A stretch of 64,000 nucleotides of DNA. Source: Croceicoccus marinus (GTDB lineage Bacteria; Pseudomonadota; Alphaproteobacteria; Sphingomonadales; Sphingomonadaceae). Of the stretch, positions 9,081 to 18,837 are shown piece by piece (position 1 is the stretch's first letter; each line of letters opens with the position of its first letter). The stretch covers positions 893,501 through 957,500 of the forward strand of contig NZ_CP019602.1 in NCBI RefSeq assembly GCF_001661675.2, given 5' to 3'. The notes beneath the pieces were generated by a model. It was not told the DNA's origin. It did no database searches and saw only the letters and a list, made by a program, of their open reading frames with translations. The position numbers were made by a program, and so were the translations under genes.

Positions 9081-9355
9081 GGATCGTCTGCGGCCTGTTC
9101 GCGGCGCTCTATCTGTGCGCGCTGGGCATACTGGCGATCGGAACCTTCGGCCTGTTCGGGCAGGAGCAGGATCCGCTCGTGGGCGCATTCCTCCTGACCA
9201 TCGGCATGCCATGGATCGCGATTGCCGACCGCATCGGGATGCAGGGGGCGCTTGTCGTCATCCTTGCGCCGCTGGTCAATCTGGCGCTGCTGATGGCGAC
9301 CTGCCGCCTGCTGGGCAGGGCAAGGCGCTCCCTCCCTTCCAGCGACTGGCCCTAG
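9077..9355 (+). CDS. Small membrane protein, 92 aa
   Basis: About three hydrophobic segments (roughly 4-24, 34-50 and 58-76) with a basic C-terminal tail. The start ATG at 9077 overlaps the stop of the upstream frameshifted lipoprotein gene (ATGA), so the two were probably translated together. I do not recognise a family. It converges with the GNAT-nitrilase gene, the two ends overlapping by 4 bp. Confidence 0.6.
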   Translation: MRIVCGLFAALYLCALGILAIGTFGLFGQEQDPLVGAFLLTIGMPWIAIADRIGMQGALVVILAPLVNLALLMATCRLLGRARRSLPSSDWP

Positions 9356-10977
9356 CCGCCGCCCGCATGCTTGGGGCCCAGCGGTCTGCCGCCCTGCGCC
9401 TCGGCGACATGTTCCGGATCGGGGGCGACCTTGCCCACCTTGCCGTCCCATTCGATGTGATACAAATCGAAGCGCCGGTCGGCGAGGTTCTTCACCGTGC
9501 CTTCCGCGCGCGCCCATGACAGGTCGGCCAGGTTCACGTCGCTCATCGTCAGCGTCTCGACATTCTCGCTCGCCTCGGCGGCGATGCCGTCGCGCGCGAA
9601 GGGGAAGTCGCACGGCGTCAGGATGCAGGACTGGGCATACTGGATGTCCATGTTGCCGACATTGGGCAGGTTCCCGACATTGCCCGCCATCACGACATAG
9701 CACTGGTTCTCGATCGCGCGGGCCTGTGCGCAATAGCGTACCCGCAGATAGCCCTGCCGGCTATCGGTGCAGAACGGCACGAAGATGATGCGCGCACCCT
9801 CGTCGACAAGGCGGCGAGCCAGTTCGGGAAACTCGCTGTCATAGCAGATCAGCACGCCGATCGGGCCGCAGTCGGTCTGGATGGCGTCGATCGAATCGCC
9901 GCCCTTGATGTTCCACCAGTAATCCTCGTTCGGAGTGGGGTGGATCTTCTCCTGCTCGTGGATCGAACCGTCGCGCAGGCAGACATAGGCGACATTGTGG
10001 ATGTCGCCGTCCTCCATGCGCGTGGGATGCGACCCGCCGATGATGTTGATGTTGTATTCCAGCGCCATCTTGGACAGCGCCTTGCGGATCTTGGGTGTGT
10101 ACCAGCTCAACGCCTCGATCGCTTCCTGCGGGCTCAGTTCCTTTTCCGCGAAAGAGAGCAGCGGCAGGGTGAACAGCTCGGGAAAGAGGATGAAGTCGGC
10201 TTCGTAATCGGCGGCGACATCGACGAAATATTCGATGCCGCGCATGAACTCGTCGTAATCCTTTACCGCGCGGGCCTGCAGCTGGCAGGTCGCGATACGC
10301 ACCTGCTCGACCCCGCGGGGCAGGCGGAACTTGGTCGGCTGGTCGCGGTCGACGAAGGGGTTCTTCCAGACCATGCGCACCGCATAGGCCTTGGATTTCT
10401 TGTCCTCCGGCAGATAGTTCTCCATCACGCCGTCGGGCTCGAACCCGTTGGCCATCTGGAAGCGCAGCACCGGATCGTGGAGCTTGGCCTCGATCACCTT
10501 CTCCAGGTAATCCTCCGGCCCCTCGACGCGGCGCCAGAAGCGGCTGAGATTGGGCATCCGCCCCGCGAACACGATGCCGGTCAGTTCAAGCTGCTCGGCC
10601 AGCGCGCGCCGTTCCTCGTACAGTCGGCGCCCGATCCGCGTGCCGCGAACCTTGGGATCGACGCACATCTCGTAGCCGTAGAGCCAGTCGCCCGTGGGAT
10701 CGTGGCGCGACCCGAAGCCGTTGCCCGTAATCTCGTCCCAGTCGTGCGGAGAAAACGCCAGCCCCTGCGCCACCCGCATCGATGCGCAATAGCCCACGAT
10801 CTTGCCATCCAGCTTGGCAACGAAGCAGCCCTCGGCGAAATTGTTCATCTGGCCGCGGATCTCGCCATAGGTATAGGCGGGCATGTCGTCATAGACGCGG
10901 CGGACGAGGGCGGCGATGCCCGATACGTCGGTGGCTCGTGCCTGACGGACTTCAAGGCGGGCGCGGGTGTTGGCCAT
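9352..10977 (-). CDS. GNAT acetyltransferase-nitrilase fusion protein
   Basis: 541-aa bifunctional protein with an N-terminal GNAT domain (about 8-200) and a C-terminal carbon-nitrogen hydrolase domain (about 225-530). The GNAT part has the acetyl-CoA loop around KVRGTRIGRRLY (about 110-120). The hydrolase part retains the full catalytic triad: E267 in FPELF, K344 in EKIHPTPNE and C378 in LICYDSEFPE. This domain order is a known bacterial family (GNAT/carbon-nitrogen hydrolase), but its substrate is not established to my knowledge. The fused form suggests an amide is released and an amine acetylated, or the reverse, on one molecule. It sits downstream of icd on the same strand, about 95 bp apart. 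Confidence 0.9.
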   Translation of the reverse strand: MANTRARLEVRQARATDVSGIAALVRRVYDDMPAYTYGEIRGQMNNFAEGCFVAKLDGKIVGYCASMRVAQGLAFSPHDWDEITGNGFGSRHDPTGDWLYGYEMCVDPKVRGTRIGRRLYEERRALAEQLELTGIVFAGRMPNLSRFWRRVEGPEDYLEKVIEAKLHDPVLRFQMANGFEPDGVMENYLPEDKKSKAYAVRMVWKNPFVDRDQPTKFRLPRGVEQVRIATCQLQARAVKDYDEFMRGIEYFVDVAADYEADFILFPELFTLPLLSFAEKELSPQEAIEALSWYTPKIRKALSKMALEYNINIIGGSHPTRMEDGDIHNVAYVCLRDGSIHEQEKIHPTPNEDYWWNIKGGDSIDAIQTDCGPIGVLICYDSEFPELARRLVDEGARIIFVPFCTDSRQGYLRVRYCAQARAIENQCYVVMAGNVGNLPNVGNMDIQYAQSCILTPCDFPFARDGIAAEASENVETLTMSDVNLADLSWARAEGTVKNLADRRFDLYHIEWDGKVGKVAPDPEHVAEAQGGRPLGPKHAGGG

Positions 10978-11016
10978 AGGGTAATCTCTGGAATTTGGCG
11001 GGTCTGGAAATGCGAA

Positions 11017-11049
11017 GGCACCGGCCCCGCGCGCAGCGGGACCGGTGCC
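11017..11049 (-). terminator. Terminator-like hairpin after icd
   Basis: GGCACCGG-C-CCCGC and GCGGG-A-CCGGTGCC pair around a GCGCA loop: 13 base pairs with one mismatch. It starts 23 bp past the icd stop. No strong T-tract follows, so it may be a Rho-assisted terminator or an mRNA-stabilising hairpin between icd and the downstream fusion gene. Confidence 0.55.
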
Positions 11050-11072
11050 ATCCTAACGCACGAAACGGAAGA

Positions 11073-12299
11073 TCAGGACCAGTTGGCCATCTTCGCTTCA
11101 AGGTTGTTGACGATCGCCTCGAAGAACTGCTCGGTCGTCATCCAGTTCTGGTCGGGGCCGATCAGCAGGGCAAGATCCTTGGTCATCGATCCGCTCTCGA
11201 CGGTCTCGATGCAGACCTGCTCCAGCGTCTCGGCGAACTTCACCAGTTCGGGCGTGTCGTCGAACTTGCCGCGATACATCAGGCCGCGGGTCCATGCGAA
11301 GATCGACGCGATCGGGTTGGTGCTGGTCGCCTTGCCCTGCTGGTGCTGGCGATAGTGGCGCGTGACGGTGCCGTGCGCCGCTTCGGCTTCCACGGTCTTG
11401 CCGTCAGGCGCCATCAGCACCGACGTCATCAGGCCCAGCGAGCCATAGCCCTGCGCCACCGTGTCGGACTGCACGTCCCCGTCATAGTTCTTGCAGGCCC
11501 AGACGAACTTGCCGCTCCACTTCAGGGCCGATGCGACCATGTCGTCGATCAGGCGGTGTTCGTAGGTGATGCCCTTTTCCTCGAACTTTTCCTTGAAGCC
11601 CTCGGTGTCGAACACTTCCTGGAACAGGTCCTTGAAACGCCCGTCATAGGCCTTGAGGATCGTGTTCTTGGTCGACAGATAGACCGGCCAGCCAAGGCCC
11701 AGGCCATAGTTGAACGACGCACGCGCGAAGTCGCGGATCGAATCGTCCAAATTGTACATCGCCATGGCAACGCCGGGCGAGGGGAAGTCGAACACTTCCA
11801 GGTCCATGTCGTTCTTGCCGTCTTCGGAATCGAAGACCAGCCGCAGCTTGCCCTTGCCGGGGATCAGCGTGTCGGTGGCGCGGTACTGGTCGCCGAACGC
11901 GTGGCGGCCGACGACGATCGGATCGGTCCAGCCGGGCACAAGCCGCGGCACGTTCGAGATCACGATCGGCTCGCGGAAGACGACGCCGCCCAGGATGTTG
12001 CGGATCGTGCCGTTGGGCGAACGCCACATTTTCTTGAGGTCGAATTCCTCGACGCGCTGTTCGTCGGGGGTGATCGTGGCGCATTTCACGCCGACGCCAT
12101 GTTCCTTGATGGCATTGGCGGCATCGATGGTGATCTGGTCGTCAGTCTCGTCACGCTTGGTGACGGACAGGTCGTAATATTTCAGGTCGATGTCGAGATA
12201 GGGGAGGATCAGGCGCTCGCGGATCCATTCCCAGATGATCCGCGTCATCTCGTCGCCGTCGATCTCGACGACGGGGTTCTTTACCTTGATCTTCTCCAT
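11073..12299 (-). CDS. icd: NADP-dependent isocitrate dehydrogenase
   Basis: TCA-cycle enzyme converting isocitrate to 2-oxoglutarate with NADPH production. 408 aa from the ATG at 12299 ([18 protein letters not shown]), matching the length of the dimeric eukaryote-like NADP-IDH class common in alphaproteobacteria. Family features include the substrate-binding region around [12 protein letters not shown], and KNYDGD and QGYGSLGLM near the metal and nucleotide site. Further upstream codons in frame (to 12503) are low-complexity Arg-rich sequence overlapping the divergent quinone reductase start and are rejected. Confidence 0.95.
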   Translation of the reverse strand: MEKIKVKNPVVEIDGDEMTRIIWEWIRERLILPYLDIDLKYYDLSVTKRDETDDQITIDAANAIKEHGVGVKCATITPDEQRVEEFDLKKMWRSPNGTIRNILGGVVFREPIVISNVPRLVPGWTDPIVVGRHAFGDQYRATDTLIPGKGKLRLVFDSEDGKNDMDLEVFDFPSPGVAMAMYNLDDSIRDFARASFNYGLGLGWPVYLSTKNTILKAYDGRFKDLFQEVFDTEGFKEKFEEKGITYEHRLIDDMVASALKWSGKFVWACKNYDGDVQSDTVAQGYGSLGLMTSVLMAPDGKTVEAEAAHGTVTRHYRQHQQGKATSTNPIASIFAWTRGLMYRGKFDDTPELVKFAETLEQVCIETVESGSMTKDLALLIGPDQNWMTTEQFFEAIVNNLEAKMANWS

Positions 12300-12493
12300 G
12301 GGGCTTTCATCTCTCTTCGTCTGATTGGGAGGAGCACGGCGCCTGGGGCCCCGCGCACGAATGAGTCGAGCGGGTCTTAGCAAAGCGCGGCGCAGGCGCA
12401 AGGGCGCTTGCCGAATGCGCCGCCCTCGGTGGCATTGCGCGAGGGGGACGCCTACATCGCGCAGCAGCACACAAGCGACGAGGTAATGGCGAC

Positions 12494-13471
12494 ATGCAGG
12501 CATTTCAGGCAGTGATCCGGCAAACCGGCGGTCCGGATGCGATCGGTTTCGATCAGGTGGAACTGGGCAAGCCCGGCCCGGGCCAGGTCCTGATGCGGCA
12601 CGAGGCGGTGGGGGTGAACTTCATCGATACCTATCACCGGTCCGGCCTCTACGAAGTGCCGCTGCCCAGCGGCCTGGGGCTCGAGGCGTCGGGCGTGGTC
12701 GAGGAGGTCGGCGAGGGCGTCGGCAATGTGCGGCCGGGCGACCGCGTGGCGACCTTCAAGTCGGGGCTGGGCGCCTATGCCAGCGCGCGTATCGTGGATG
12801 CCAAGTGGCTGGTCCCGCTGCCCGAGGCGGTCGATTTCGGACAGGCCGCGGCGCTGATGCTTAAGGGCTGCACGGCCGAGGCGCTGATCGAACGCTGCGC
12901 CGGGGTGAAGCGCGGCGATGTCGTGCTGGTCCATGCCGGGGCGGGCGCGACGGGGCAGATCATGGTCCGCTGGCTGGCCCATATCGGCGCAAGGGTCGTC
13001 GCCACGGCAAGCACCGAGGAAAAACGGGCCATCGCCAGGGCGGCAGGCGCATCTCTGGTCTGCGGCTATGGGGAGGAAGAGCTTCTCGATACCGTCCGGC
13101 AGGCGAGCGACGGCAAGGGTGCCGACGTCATATTCGACGGTGTCGGGGCCGATACGTGGGAAATGTCGCTGAAGGCGGCGAAATGCCGCGGCCTGGTCGT
13201 CAGCTTCGGCAATGCGAGCGGTCCCGTCACCGGCGTCAGCCTGGGCGCATTGTCCGCGCACGGAAGCCTGTTCACGACGCGCCCGACCATGATGCACTAT
13301 TACGCCAAGGACGACGAATTTCGTGCCGGGACCAGCCGCCTGATGCAGATGATCGCCGACGGGATCGTGCATGCCGACATCGGCATCCGCCTGCCGCTGC
13401 AGGACGCCGCGAAGGCGCACCGGATGCTGGAAGACCGCAAGACGGTGGGCGCGACGATCCTGAAGCCCTGA
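12494..13471 (+). CDS. NADPH:quinone oxidoreductase (zinc-independent MDR)
   Basis: Cytosolic medium-chain reductase reducing quinones with NADPH. 325 aa. The N-terminal GroES-like fold (about 30-115) lacks the structural-zinc cysteines of alcohol dehydrogenases. The Rossmann domain carries HAGAGATGQ (about 140-148) as the NADPH loop. The active-site region [13 protein letters not shown] is typical of the QorA type. It is divergent from icd with about 195 bp between the start codons. Confidence 0.88.
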   Translation: MQAFQAVIRQTGGPDAIGFDQVELGKPGPGQVLMRHEAVGVNFIDTYHRSGLYEVPLPSGLGLEASGVVEEVGEGVGNVRPGDRVATFKSGLGAYASARIVDAKWLVPLPEAVDFGQAAALMLKGCTAEALIERCAGVKRGDVVLVHAGAGATGQIMVRWLAHIGARVVATASTEEKRAIARAAGASLVCGYGEEELLDTVRQASDGKGADVIFDGVGADTWEMSLKAAKCRGLVVSFGNASGPVTGVSLGALSAHGSLFTTRPTMMHYYAKDDEFRAGTSRLMQMIADGIVHADIGIRLPLQDAAKAHRMLEDRKTVGATILKP

Positions 13472-13579
13472 CGACGGCTGCCGGGCCGGTTCGCGCGATG
13501 CGCCGACCGGTCCCGGTCATGAGGCCGCGCAGCCGGACAAAGAGCCGGACGGCCTGCGTCGATTATCGGGGAGCCGCGA

Positions 13580-13654
13580 TGGTGGGCGTAGGAAGGATTG
13601 AACTTCCGACCCCTGCGATGTCAACACAGTGCTCTACCACTGAGCTATACGCCC
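13580..13654 (-). tRNA. tRNA-Val(GAC)
   Basis: Minus-strand cloverleaf: acceptor GGGCGTA/TACGCCC, discriminator A, encoded CCA (75 nt). Anticodon loop TTGACAT gives anticodon GAC. Confidence 0.95.
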
Positions 13655-13701
13655 ACTCTGTCGCGGTGTGCCAGCCGGTTCGTCCCGGAAGGCAGGCGCG
13701 T

Positions 13702-13730
13702 CCCCTAGCGATGGTTTTCGCGCTGTTCAA
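13702..13730 (-). promoter_or_regulatory. Putative tRNA-Val promoter
   Basis: TTGAAC, a 17-bp spacer and TAGGGG on the minus strand. The -10 box lies about 48 bp before the mature tRNA 5' end, leaving a short 5' leader. Confidence 0.45.
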
Positions 13731-13783
13731 GCCTAAACGTCAGCGGGGCCGAAAATTCCTGCCGGTCGCCTGGGGAAAGGGGC

Positions 13784-14161
13784 CTAACGCTCGAGGCTGG
13801 CGACATTCTCGTCGAACAGGCGCTCGACTTCGAGCACCAGGTCGCGCAGGTGGAACGGCTTGGACAGCACGCGCGCCTGCGGCGCCTCGCGGCTGGCCTT
13901 CATGGTCACGGCCGCGAACCCGGTGATGAACATTACCTTGGTCGACGGCGAAATCTTGGCGCAGCGCTGCGCCAGTTCAATGCCGTCCATCTCGGGCATC
14001 ACGATATCGGACAGCAGCAGGTCGAAATGCTCGTTCGTCAGCAAGGGCAGCGCATGGGTGCCGCGATCGACCGCCACCACGTCATACCCCGCATTCTCCA
14101 GCGCGCGGGCGAGGTAGGTGCGCATCGATTCCTCGTCTTCGGCAAGTAGAATGCGAATCAT
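13784..14161 (-). CDS. cpdR: Single-domain response regulator CpdR
   Basis: 125-aa receiver-only protein. In Caulobacter CpdR, when unphosphorylated, recruits ClpXP to degrade cell-cycle substrates. Start MIRILLAEDEESM at 14161; the longer open frame upstream is unrelated Arg/Gly-rich sequence. It has the acidic pair E8-D9, phospho-acceptor D52 in LLSDIVMPEMDG, the switch Thr in FITGFAAV and Lys in VLSKPFHL. The sequence tracks Caulobacter CpdR closely. Position divergent from N-formylglutamate amidohydrolase also fits the alphaproteobacterial arrangement as I recall it. Confidence 0.9.
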   Translation of the reverse strand: MIRILLAEDEESMRTYLARALENAGYDVVAVDRGTHALPLLTNEHFDLLLSDIVMPEMDGIELAQRCAKISPSTKVMFITGFAAVTMKASREAPQARVLSKPFHLRDLVLEVERLFDENVASLER

Positions 14162-14343
14162 GGAAGTCACAAAGGCCCCTCTTGTCCTGATGTCATGACG
14201 GCCATCCCCCTCCCCAAGGCGGCCACCGAACTGCGAACCCCTATATACCATCCTCTCGATAAGGGGAGGTTTTGACGCACTCTGTGTAGCTTTGAAACAG
14301 GCAGCCATTGACCCGTGCCGTTCCTCGTCGCAGCCTGCCGCCG

Positions 14344-15330
14344 ATGAATGACAACATGCCGCAGCGAAACAAGGGCGAATCGTGGCCGGGAGAGCGCCAG
14401 AAGGCGGCTTTCGGCGGTATCGAAAGCGGCGGATCCGTGCCGGGAACGTCCCGGCCCGCGTTCACCATGCACCGCGGCGGGCCGTCCGCACTGCCGGTGC
14501 TGATCGCGGTGCCGCATGCGGGAAGGGCCTATGCGCCCGGCGTGCTCGAGGCGATGCGACACGGCGCACCGGCCGCCCACCGGCTCGAGGATCGCTTCGT
14601 CGACCTTGTCGGCCGCGCCGCGGCAAGCGACTGCGGGGCAAGCCTGTTGCTGGCCCATGTACCGCGGGCCATCATCGATCTGAACCGCGATCTCGGCGAC
14701 ATCGACCGCGGAATGTTCTCCGGCGACCCGCCCGTGCCGCGACCCGAAACGACGGGCATGCCGTACCAGCAGCCCCGCTCGGCCCGCGGGCTTGGGCTGT
14801 TTCCCAGGCGGCTGCCGGGCATGGGCGAATTGTGGCGCCAGCCGATGACCAGCGAAGAGGCGGACCGGCGCATCGCGGGGGTTCACGTGCCCTATCACCT
14901 CGCGCTGGACGCGGAGCTCGACCGCCTGCGCGAGATGCACGGCCATGCCATACTGATAGACCTGCATTCGATGCCCAGCCTTCCGAAACAGGGCAGGGCG
15001 CCTGCCGCGACCCATGTGCTGGGCGACCGTTTCGGAGCAAGCTGCGCTTCGGCCTTGTCGGGGGCGGCGATGGAATTGCTGGCCCGCTCGTTCGGCTCTC
15101 CCGCCTATAACCGCCCATATGCCGGCGGCTATGTCCTAGACCGGCATGGGCGGCCCAGGCGGGACATTCATGCCGTGCAGCTTGAGATCGACCGCGCGCG
15201 CTATCTGGACGATCAAGGGCAGCCCATGGAAGGCGGCGTCGCTGGCGAGACGCGGCTTGTCGCCCGACTGGCCGAAGTGCTGACCGCCGTGCTACGTGGC
15301 AGCAGCAGATATTCCGAAGCCGCCGAATAA
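14344..15330 (+). CDS. N-formylglutamate amidohydrolase
   Basis: Hydrolyses N-formylglutamate to formate and glutamate, the last step of one histidine degradation route. No other hut genes are nearby. The HutG2-type fold is recognisable by VLIAVPHAGRAY (metal His), DRFVD, VPRAIIDLNRD and ILIDLHSMPS. From the ATG at 14344 it is 328 aa; an in-frame ATG at 14308 would add 12 basic residues, and I cannot decide firmly between them. Divergent from cpdR. In alphaproteobacteria this gene often travels with cpdR without histidine genes, so its real role there may be general formylated-amino-acid turnover. Confidence 0.88.
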   Translation: MNDNMPQRNKGESWPGERQKAAFGGIESGGSVPGTSRPAFTMHRGGPSALPVLIAVPHAGRAYAPGVLEAMRHGAPAAHRLEDRFVDLVGRAAASDCGASLLLAHVPRAIIDLNRDLGDIDRGMFSGDPPVPRPETTGMPYQQPRSARGLGLFPRRLPGMGELWRQPMTSEEADRRIAGVHVPYHLALDAELDRLREMHGHAILIDLHSMPSLPKQGRAPAATHVLGDRFGASCASALSGAAMELLARSFGSPAYNRPYAGGYVLDRHGRPRRDIHAVQLEIDRARYLDDQGQPMEGGVAGETRLVARLAEVLTAVLRGSSRYSEAAE

Positions 15331-15355
15331 AGGCGGGCCATTCGCTACGGGCCAT

Positions 15356-15389
15356 AAAAAACCACCTCGCGCACATGGCACGAGGTGGT
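15356..15389 (-). terminator. Rho-independent terminator of the SapC-family gene
   Basis: Nine-base-pair stem ACCACCTCG/CGAGGTGGT with an 11-nt loop. On the minus strand it is followed by six T residues. It lies about 190 bp beyond the SapC-family stop, so that transcript has a long 3' UTR. Confidence 0.75.
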
Positions 15390-15580
15390 CAAGGTTCAGG
15401 GAGGTGGTGCAATCGCTCGCACCAGTCCGCGGGGCCATGAGGGAAGCCCGCAACGGACAATTCGAGATATATGCGATCGGCCTGGCTGTTGCAAGAAGGC
15501 ATCAATCAACAAAAAACATTATTCGGGAAAATCTGTCGCATTTCCGGTCAGAAATGCGACAGACCGAAGTTCAGCGCCGT

Positions 15581-16357
15581 TCAGACGTTCGCCTGTACCT
15601 TCACCGGGCCTTTGCCCTGACCGATCTGGCGCGCGAAGATATCGCGGGTCAGGTCCAGCGAGAAAAGATGCGCGAAGATCAGGGCGATCAACCCGTTCTG
15701 GTTCCAGCCGCGCAGGACATCGCCGCGCAGTTCGCGCAGCTTGGCCTGGTCCACCATCTGGAAGCCGCGATACACGAACGGCTGCTCGCTGTCGTCGCGT
15801 CGGATAGAGACTTCGCCGTCCATCAGCAGATCGTGCTTCTTCAGCTCGTCCATGAAGTTCTGCGTCTTCATGCCCGCCTGTTCGAACTGCTCGTTGAACT
15901 TCAGGATGTTCTGCGTTGCGGTGCTGGGCTGCCCGTCGGTGAACAGCGCCTCGCCCTCGTCGAATTCGCCGACCAGGCCGCTATCGGGATCGACGCACAG
16001 CGAAAGCTGGTCGCTCTGCGCATCCAGCTTGGCCAGCAGGAACGGATAGCGGCGCACATAGGCGGGCACGTAGACCGTGTCGATCATCGTGCCTTCGTCG
16101 TCGAAATAGGTGTTCACACCCTCGTTCAGACCCATAAGCGCGATGGGGACGGGGTTGTTGCCGGCGGTGAACACGATCGGGAAATGGCGCTGCGCCTGGG
16201 GGAATTCCTCGACCGTCAGCGGAATGGCGTGGTTCCCGGCAAGCCAGGGGGCCTTGTCCGTGCTCCTCGCGCGCCAGTTGGCATGCGCGCTTGAGTTGAG
16301 CGGGATAAGGTTGTTGTAGAACAGCGGAAGATTAGCCTTTTGCGGCGCGCTCGCCAT
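15581..16357 (-). CDS. SapC family protein
   Basis: 258 aa from the ATG at 16357, with GGAG in the ribosome-binding position. It matches the SapC family named after a Campylobacter S-layer locus, and starts near PLFYNNLIPLNS. Conserved stretches include FPIVFTAGNNPVPIALMG, YVPAYVRRYPF and DEGEALF. No signal peptide is evident. In sphingomonads such genes often accompany TonB-dependent receptors or flavin-dependent halogenases, neither of which is present here. Biochemical function is unknown. Confidence 0.85.
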   Translation of the reverse strand: MASAPQKANLPLFYNNLIPLNSSAHANWRARSTDKAPWLAGNHAIPLTVEEFPQAQRHFPIVFTAGNNPVPIALMGLNEGVNTYFDDEGTMIDTVYVPAYVRRYPFLLAKLDAQSDQLSLCVDPDSGLVGEFDEGEALFTDGQPSTATQNILKFNEQFEQAGMKTQNFMDELKKHDLLMDGEVSIRRDDSEQPFVYRGFQMVDQAKLRELRGDVLRGWNQNGLIALIFAHLFSLDLTRDIFARQIGQGKGPVKVQANV

Positions 16358-16533
16358 GGGAAGTCTCCAGAAATCTGAATGGATCGAAACCGGGTGCGTG
16401 GGAACGCTGGCTCTGGCCCGGCGCTTTAGGCGCTGGACCGCACGGGTGCAAGGCAAGGAACGCGGTTCGGCGGGCGTTTCGGGGAAAAACTGCCGTAAGT
16501 CCGCCGCACGGCGACAGGCCCCTGCCGCGGCGA

Positions 16534-17988
16534 TCAGCCTTTCGGGGCGACGAGCTTGCCCGGATTCAGCAGCCCATGGGGATCGAGAGCCTGCTTCACC
16601 GCGCGCATGACGTCCATCGCCACCGGATCGCGCGTTTCCTGCAGGGCCTTCAGCTTGTCCTGCCCGATCCCGTGTTCAGCGCTGATCGATCCGCCGTGAT
16701 CGGTGACCATGCGATAGACGAGCTCGCTGATGCGCGCTCCATCGCCGCGCTCCCACTCATCGACATCGACGCCTTGCGGAGCGATCGTATGCAGATGGAT
16801 ATTGCCGTCGCCCAGATGGCCGAAGCCGACCACTTCGACGCCGGGGAACTGCTCGGGTATCTCGCGTTCGGCCCGGTCCAGCAGGTCGGGCATCAGTTCG
16901 ACCGGGACCGAGATGTCGTGCTGGCGGGCGGGGCCGCGCTGCCGTTCGGCAGAGGCGACATTTTCGCGCAGTTCCCAGAACGCCTCGGCCTGCGTCTCGT
17001 TCGCGGCGATCACCGCATCATCGATCAGTCCGCTTTCGAACGCATTCGCCAGCACATTCTCGACCGCTTCGCCCAGCGACGCGGCCGCATCCCTGTCAGC
17101 GTCGAATTCCATCAGCACGTTCCAGCCATGACGCTGCGCCAGCGGCGGCTGCGCATCGGGCATATAGACCAGCACATGGTCGAGGCAGTCGCGCGGTATC
17201 ACCTCGAACCCTTCCAGCGCCTGTGGAAGCGCCTGCTGGCAATGCAGCAAAAGGCGCCGCGCATCGTGGATGGTGTCGACCCCTGCCCACGCGACGCGCC
17301 GCTCGGCAATCGCGGGGATCAGCCGGACGACCGCCCGGGTGACGATGCCCAGCGTCCCTTCCGAACCGATCCACAATTGCTTCAGGTCGAAGCCGCGATT
17401 GTCCTTTTTAAGCGCGGAAGTCAGGTCCAGGATCGACCCGTCGGCCAGTACCACTTCCAGCCCCTCCACCAGCGCACGCATGGTGCCGTGGCGCAGGACC
17501 TGGGTGCCGCCCGCATTGGTCGAAATCAGCCCGCCGACGGTCGCCGAACCCTTGCCGCCCAGTGAAAGGGGAAAGCGCAGATCCTGTGCCGCCGCCGCTT
17601 CGTGCAAGGTCTGCAGTATCACGCCCGCGCCGCAGTCCGCCGTCGATGTCGCCGCATCGATGCGCAGGGCGTTCATGCGGCGCAGCGACAGCAGGATCGC
17701 CTGCCCGCTTTCGTCCGGGGTCGCTCCGCCCACCATGCCACTATTGCCGCCCTGGGGCACCAGCGGGACGTTCATGCGCGCACACAGCCTGACCAGCGCC
17801 GACAGTTCAGCGGCAGTTTCGGGCTGGGCAAGGGCGCGCGCCTTGCCGTGATAGCGGCCCCGCCAGTCGGTTAGCCACGGCTCGATCATTTCGGGGTCCA
17901 CGAGAAGGCCGCGTGTGCCGAGAATGTCCTGTGCCCCGCTGACGACGGGATCGGGTCTGGTGATCGTTTCGCTCATGCCGTGCCTCAT
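16534..17988 (-). CDS. FAD-linked 2-hydroxyacid dehydrogenase (D2HGDH/GlcD type)
   Basis: Oxidises a D-2-hydroxy acid, passing electrons to the respiratory chain or ETF. 484 aa; an alternative start M5 is at 17976. The PCMH FAD domain holds VPQGGNSGMVGG and LSLGGKGSATVGGLISTNAGG (about 75-165), and LWIGSEGTLGIVT (about 205) is the family signature. The C-terminal oxidase domain has the metal-site His motif GFGHLGDGNIHLH (about 383-395) and AEHGIGQDK (about 440). These fit D-2-hydroxyglutarate dehydrogenase or D-lactate dehydrogenase; sequence alone does not fix the substrate. Confidence 0.9.
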   Translation of the reverse strand: MRHGMSETITRPDPVVSGAQDILGTRGLLVDPEMIEPWLTDWRGRYHGKARALAQPETAAELSALVRLCARMNVPLVPQGGNSGMVGGATPDESGQAILLSLRRMNALRIDAATSTADCGAGVILQTLHEAAAAQDLRFPLSLGGKGSATVGGLISTNAGGTQVLRHGTMRALVEGLEVVLADGSILDLTSALKKDNRGFDLKQLWIGSEGTLGIVTRAVVRLIPAIAERRVAWAGVDTIHDARRLLLHCQQALPQALEGFEVIPRDCLDHVLVYMPDAQPPLAQRHGWNVLMEFDADRDAAASLGEAVENVLANAFESGLIDDAVIAANETQAEAFWELRENVASAERQRGPARQHDISVPVELMPDLLDRAEREIPEQFPGVEVVGFGHLGDGNIHLHTIAPQGVDVDEWERGDGARISELVYRMVTDHGGSISAEHGIGQDKLKALQETRDPVAMDVMRAVKQALDPHGLLNPGKLVAPKG

Positions 17989-18119
17989 GCCACAGCTATG
18001 AACGATCCCGCAATCGGCGGCGGTTCAGCGGACGTTAAATGCCGGCCCTGCAAGGCACCGCCCGGGACGCGCCGCGATCGCTTTTGCGCGGCTGGGCTGA
18101 CAAGGGACGGACACTGCCT

Positions 18120-18647
18120 ATGGCGAGCGGGCTTGCCTTTCTTGCAGCGATCATGCTTGGCCATGCTGCCGTACCGGTCGAAATGCGCGGCGATCCGGCC
18201 GGCCCCCGTTCCGACCAGATCTTTAGCGAATCGTTCGAGCCCGTTCAGCACCAGCTGCGGGTCGAGCGCAGGGTCATCGTCCGCATCACGCCATTTAGCG
18301 CAAGGCGGTCTCGATCGGACATGCCGGTCCCCTCGGCGACCGAACTGGCGCGCGCGGAATCGAGCGCCAGCGACGTGAAGGGCGGCTGCATCCCGCTGGG
18401 GGATGTCGCCGGCGTGCGGCTAGCCGAAGGGCGGCGCATCCTGCTGTTCATGCGCGACCGCAGCATCGTTTCCGCCAGTTTCGAGCGGTCCTGCCCGGTT
18501 CAGGCGTTCTATTCGGGCTTCTATGTCGAACGCCCGAAAGACGGAATGCTGTGCGCCGGGCGAGAGAGGCTGCATGCCCGGTCGGGCGCGGATTGCACGC
18601 TGGGCGGTTTTTCGCGTTTGCCGCCCGAGGAGAAGGACAAGGATTAG
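18120..18647 (+). CDS. Exported hypothetical protein, 175 aa
   Basis: The start at 18120 gives a short signal peptide (MASGLAFLAAIMLGHAAVPV), so the product is probably periplasmic. The conserved-looking core has GGCIPLGDVAGVRLAEGRRILLFMRD, then FERSCPVQAFYSGFYVE and DGMLCAGRERLHARSG. Four cysteines could form two disulfides. I have seen this YSGFYVE/DGxLCA pattern as a conserved hypothetical in sphingomonads but know no function. It ends 190 bp upstream of the RNA helicase gene. Confidence 0.7.
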   Translation: MASGLAFLAAIMLGHAAVPVEMRGDPAGPRSDQIFSESFEPVQHQLRVERRVIVRITPFSARRSRSDMPVPSATELARAESSASDVKGGCIPLGDVAGVRLAEGRRILLFMRDRSIVSASFERSCPVQAFYSGFYVERPKDGMLCAGRERLHARSGADCTLGGFSRLPPEEKDKD

Positions 18648-18682
18648 GCGCCAGACGCCGCCTGACCGACTCGCGCTTTCCC

Positions 18683-18710
18683 TTGACTTTTGGCCTGCTG
18701 CGCGCATAGG
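18683..18710 (+). promoter_or_regulatory. Putative promoter of the RNA helicase gene
   Basis: TTGACT, a 16-bp spacer and CATAGG lie about 130 bp before the helicase ATG. The -35 box is good and the -10 box poor. It would produce a long GC-rich leader, plausible for a cold-inducible helicase, but nothing else was recognised in that leader. Confidence 0.3.
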
Positions 18711-18837
18711 CGGCTGGCCGGTACGCCGGTGGTCGCCCTGTTGACGCAATTCGCGCATCAGGTGTCGCCGATTTCGCGGGACGGGTCATGGCCCGCTTTC
18801 CGCCATATCCGTTTAACACGTCCTGCAGGATCACTGA

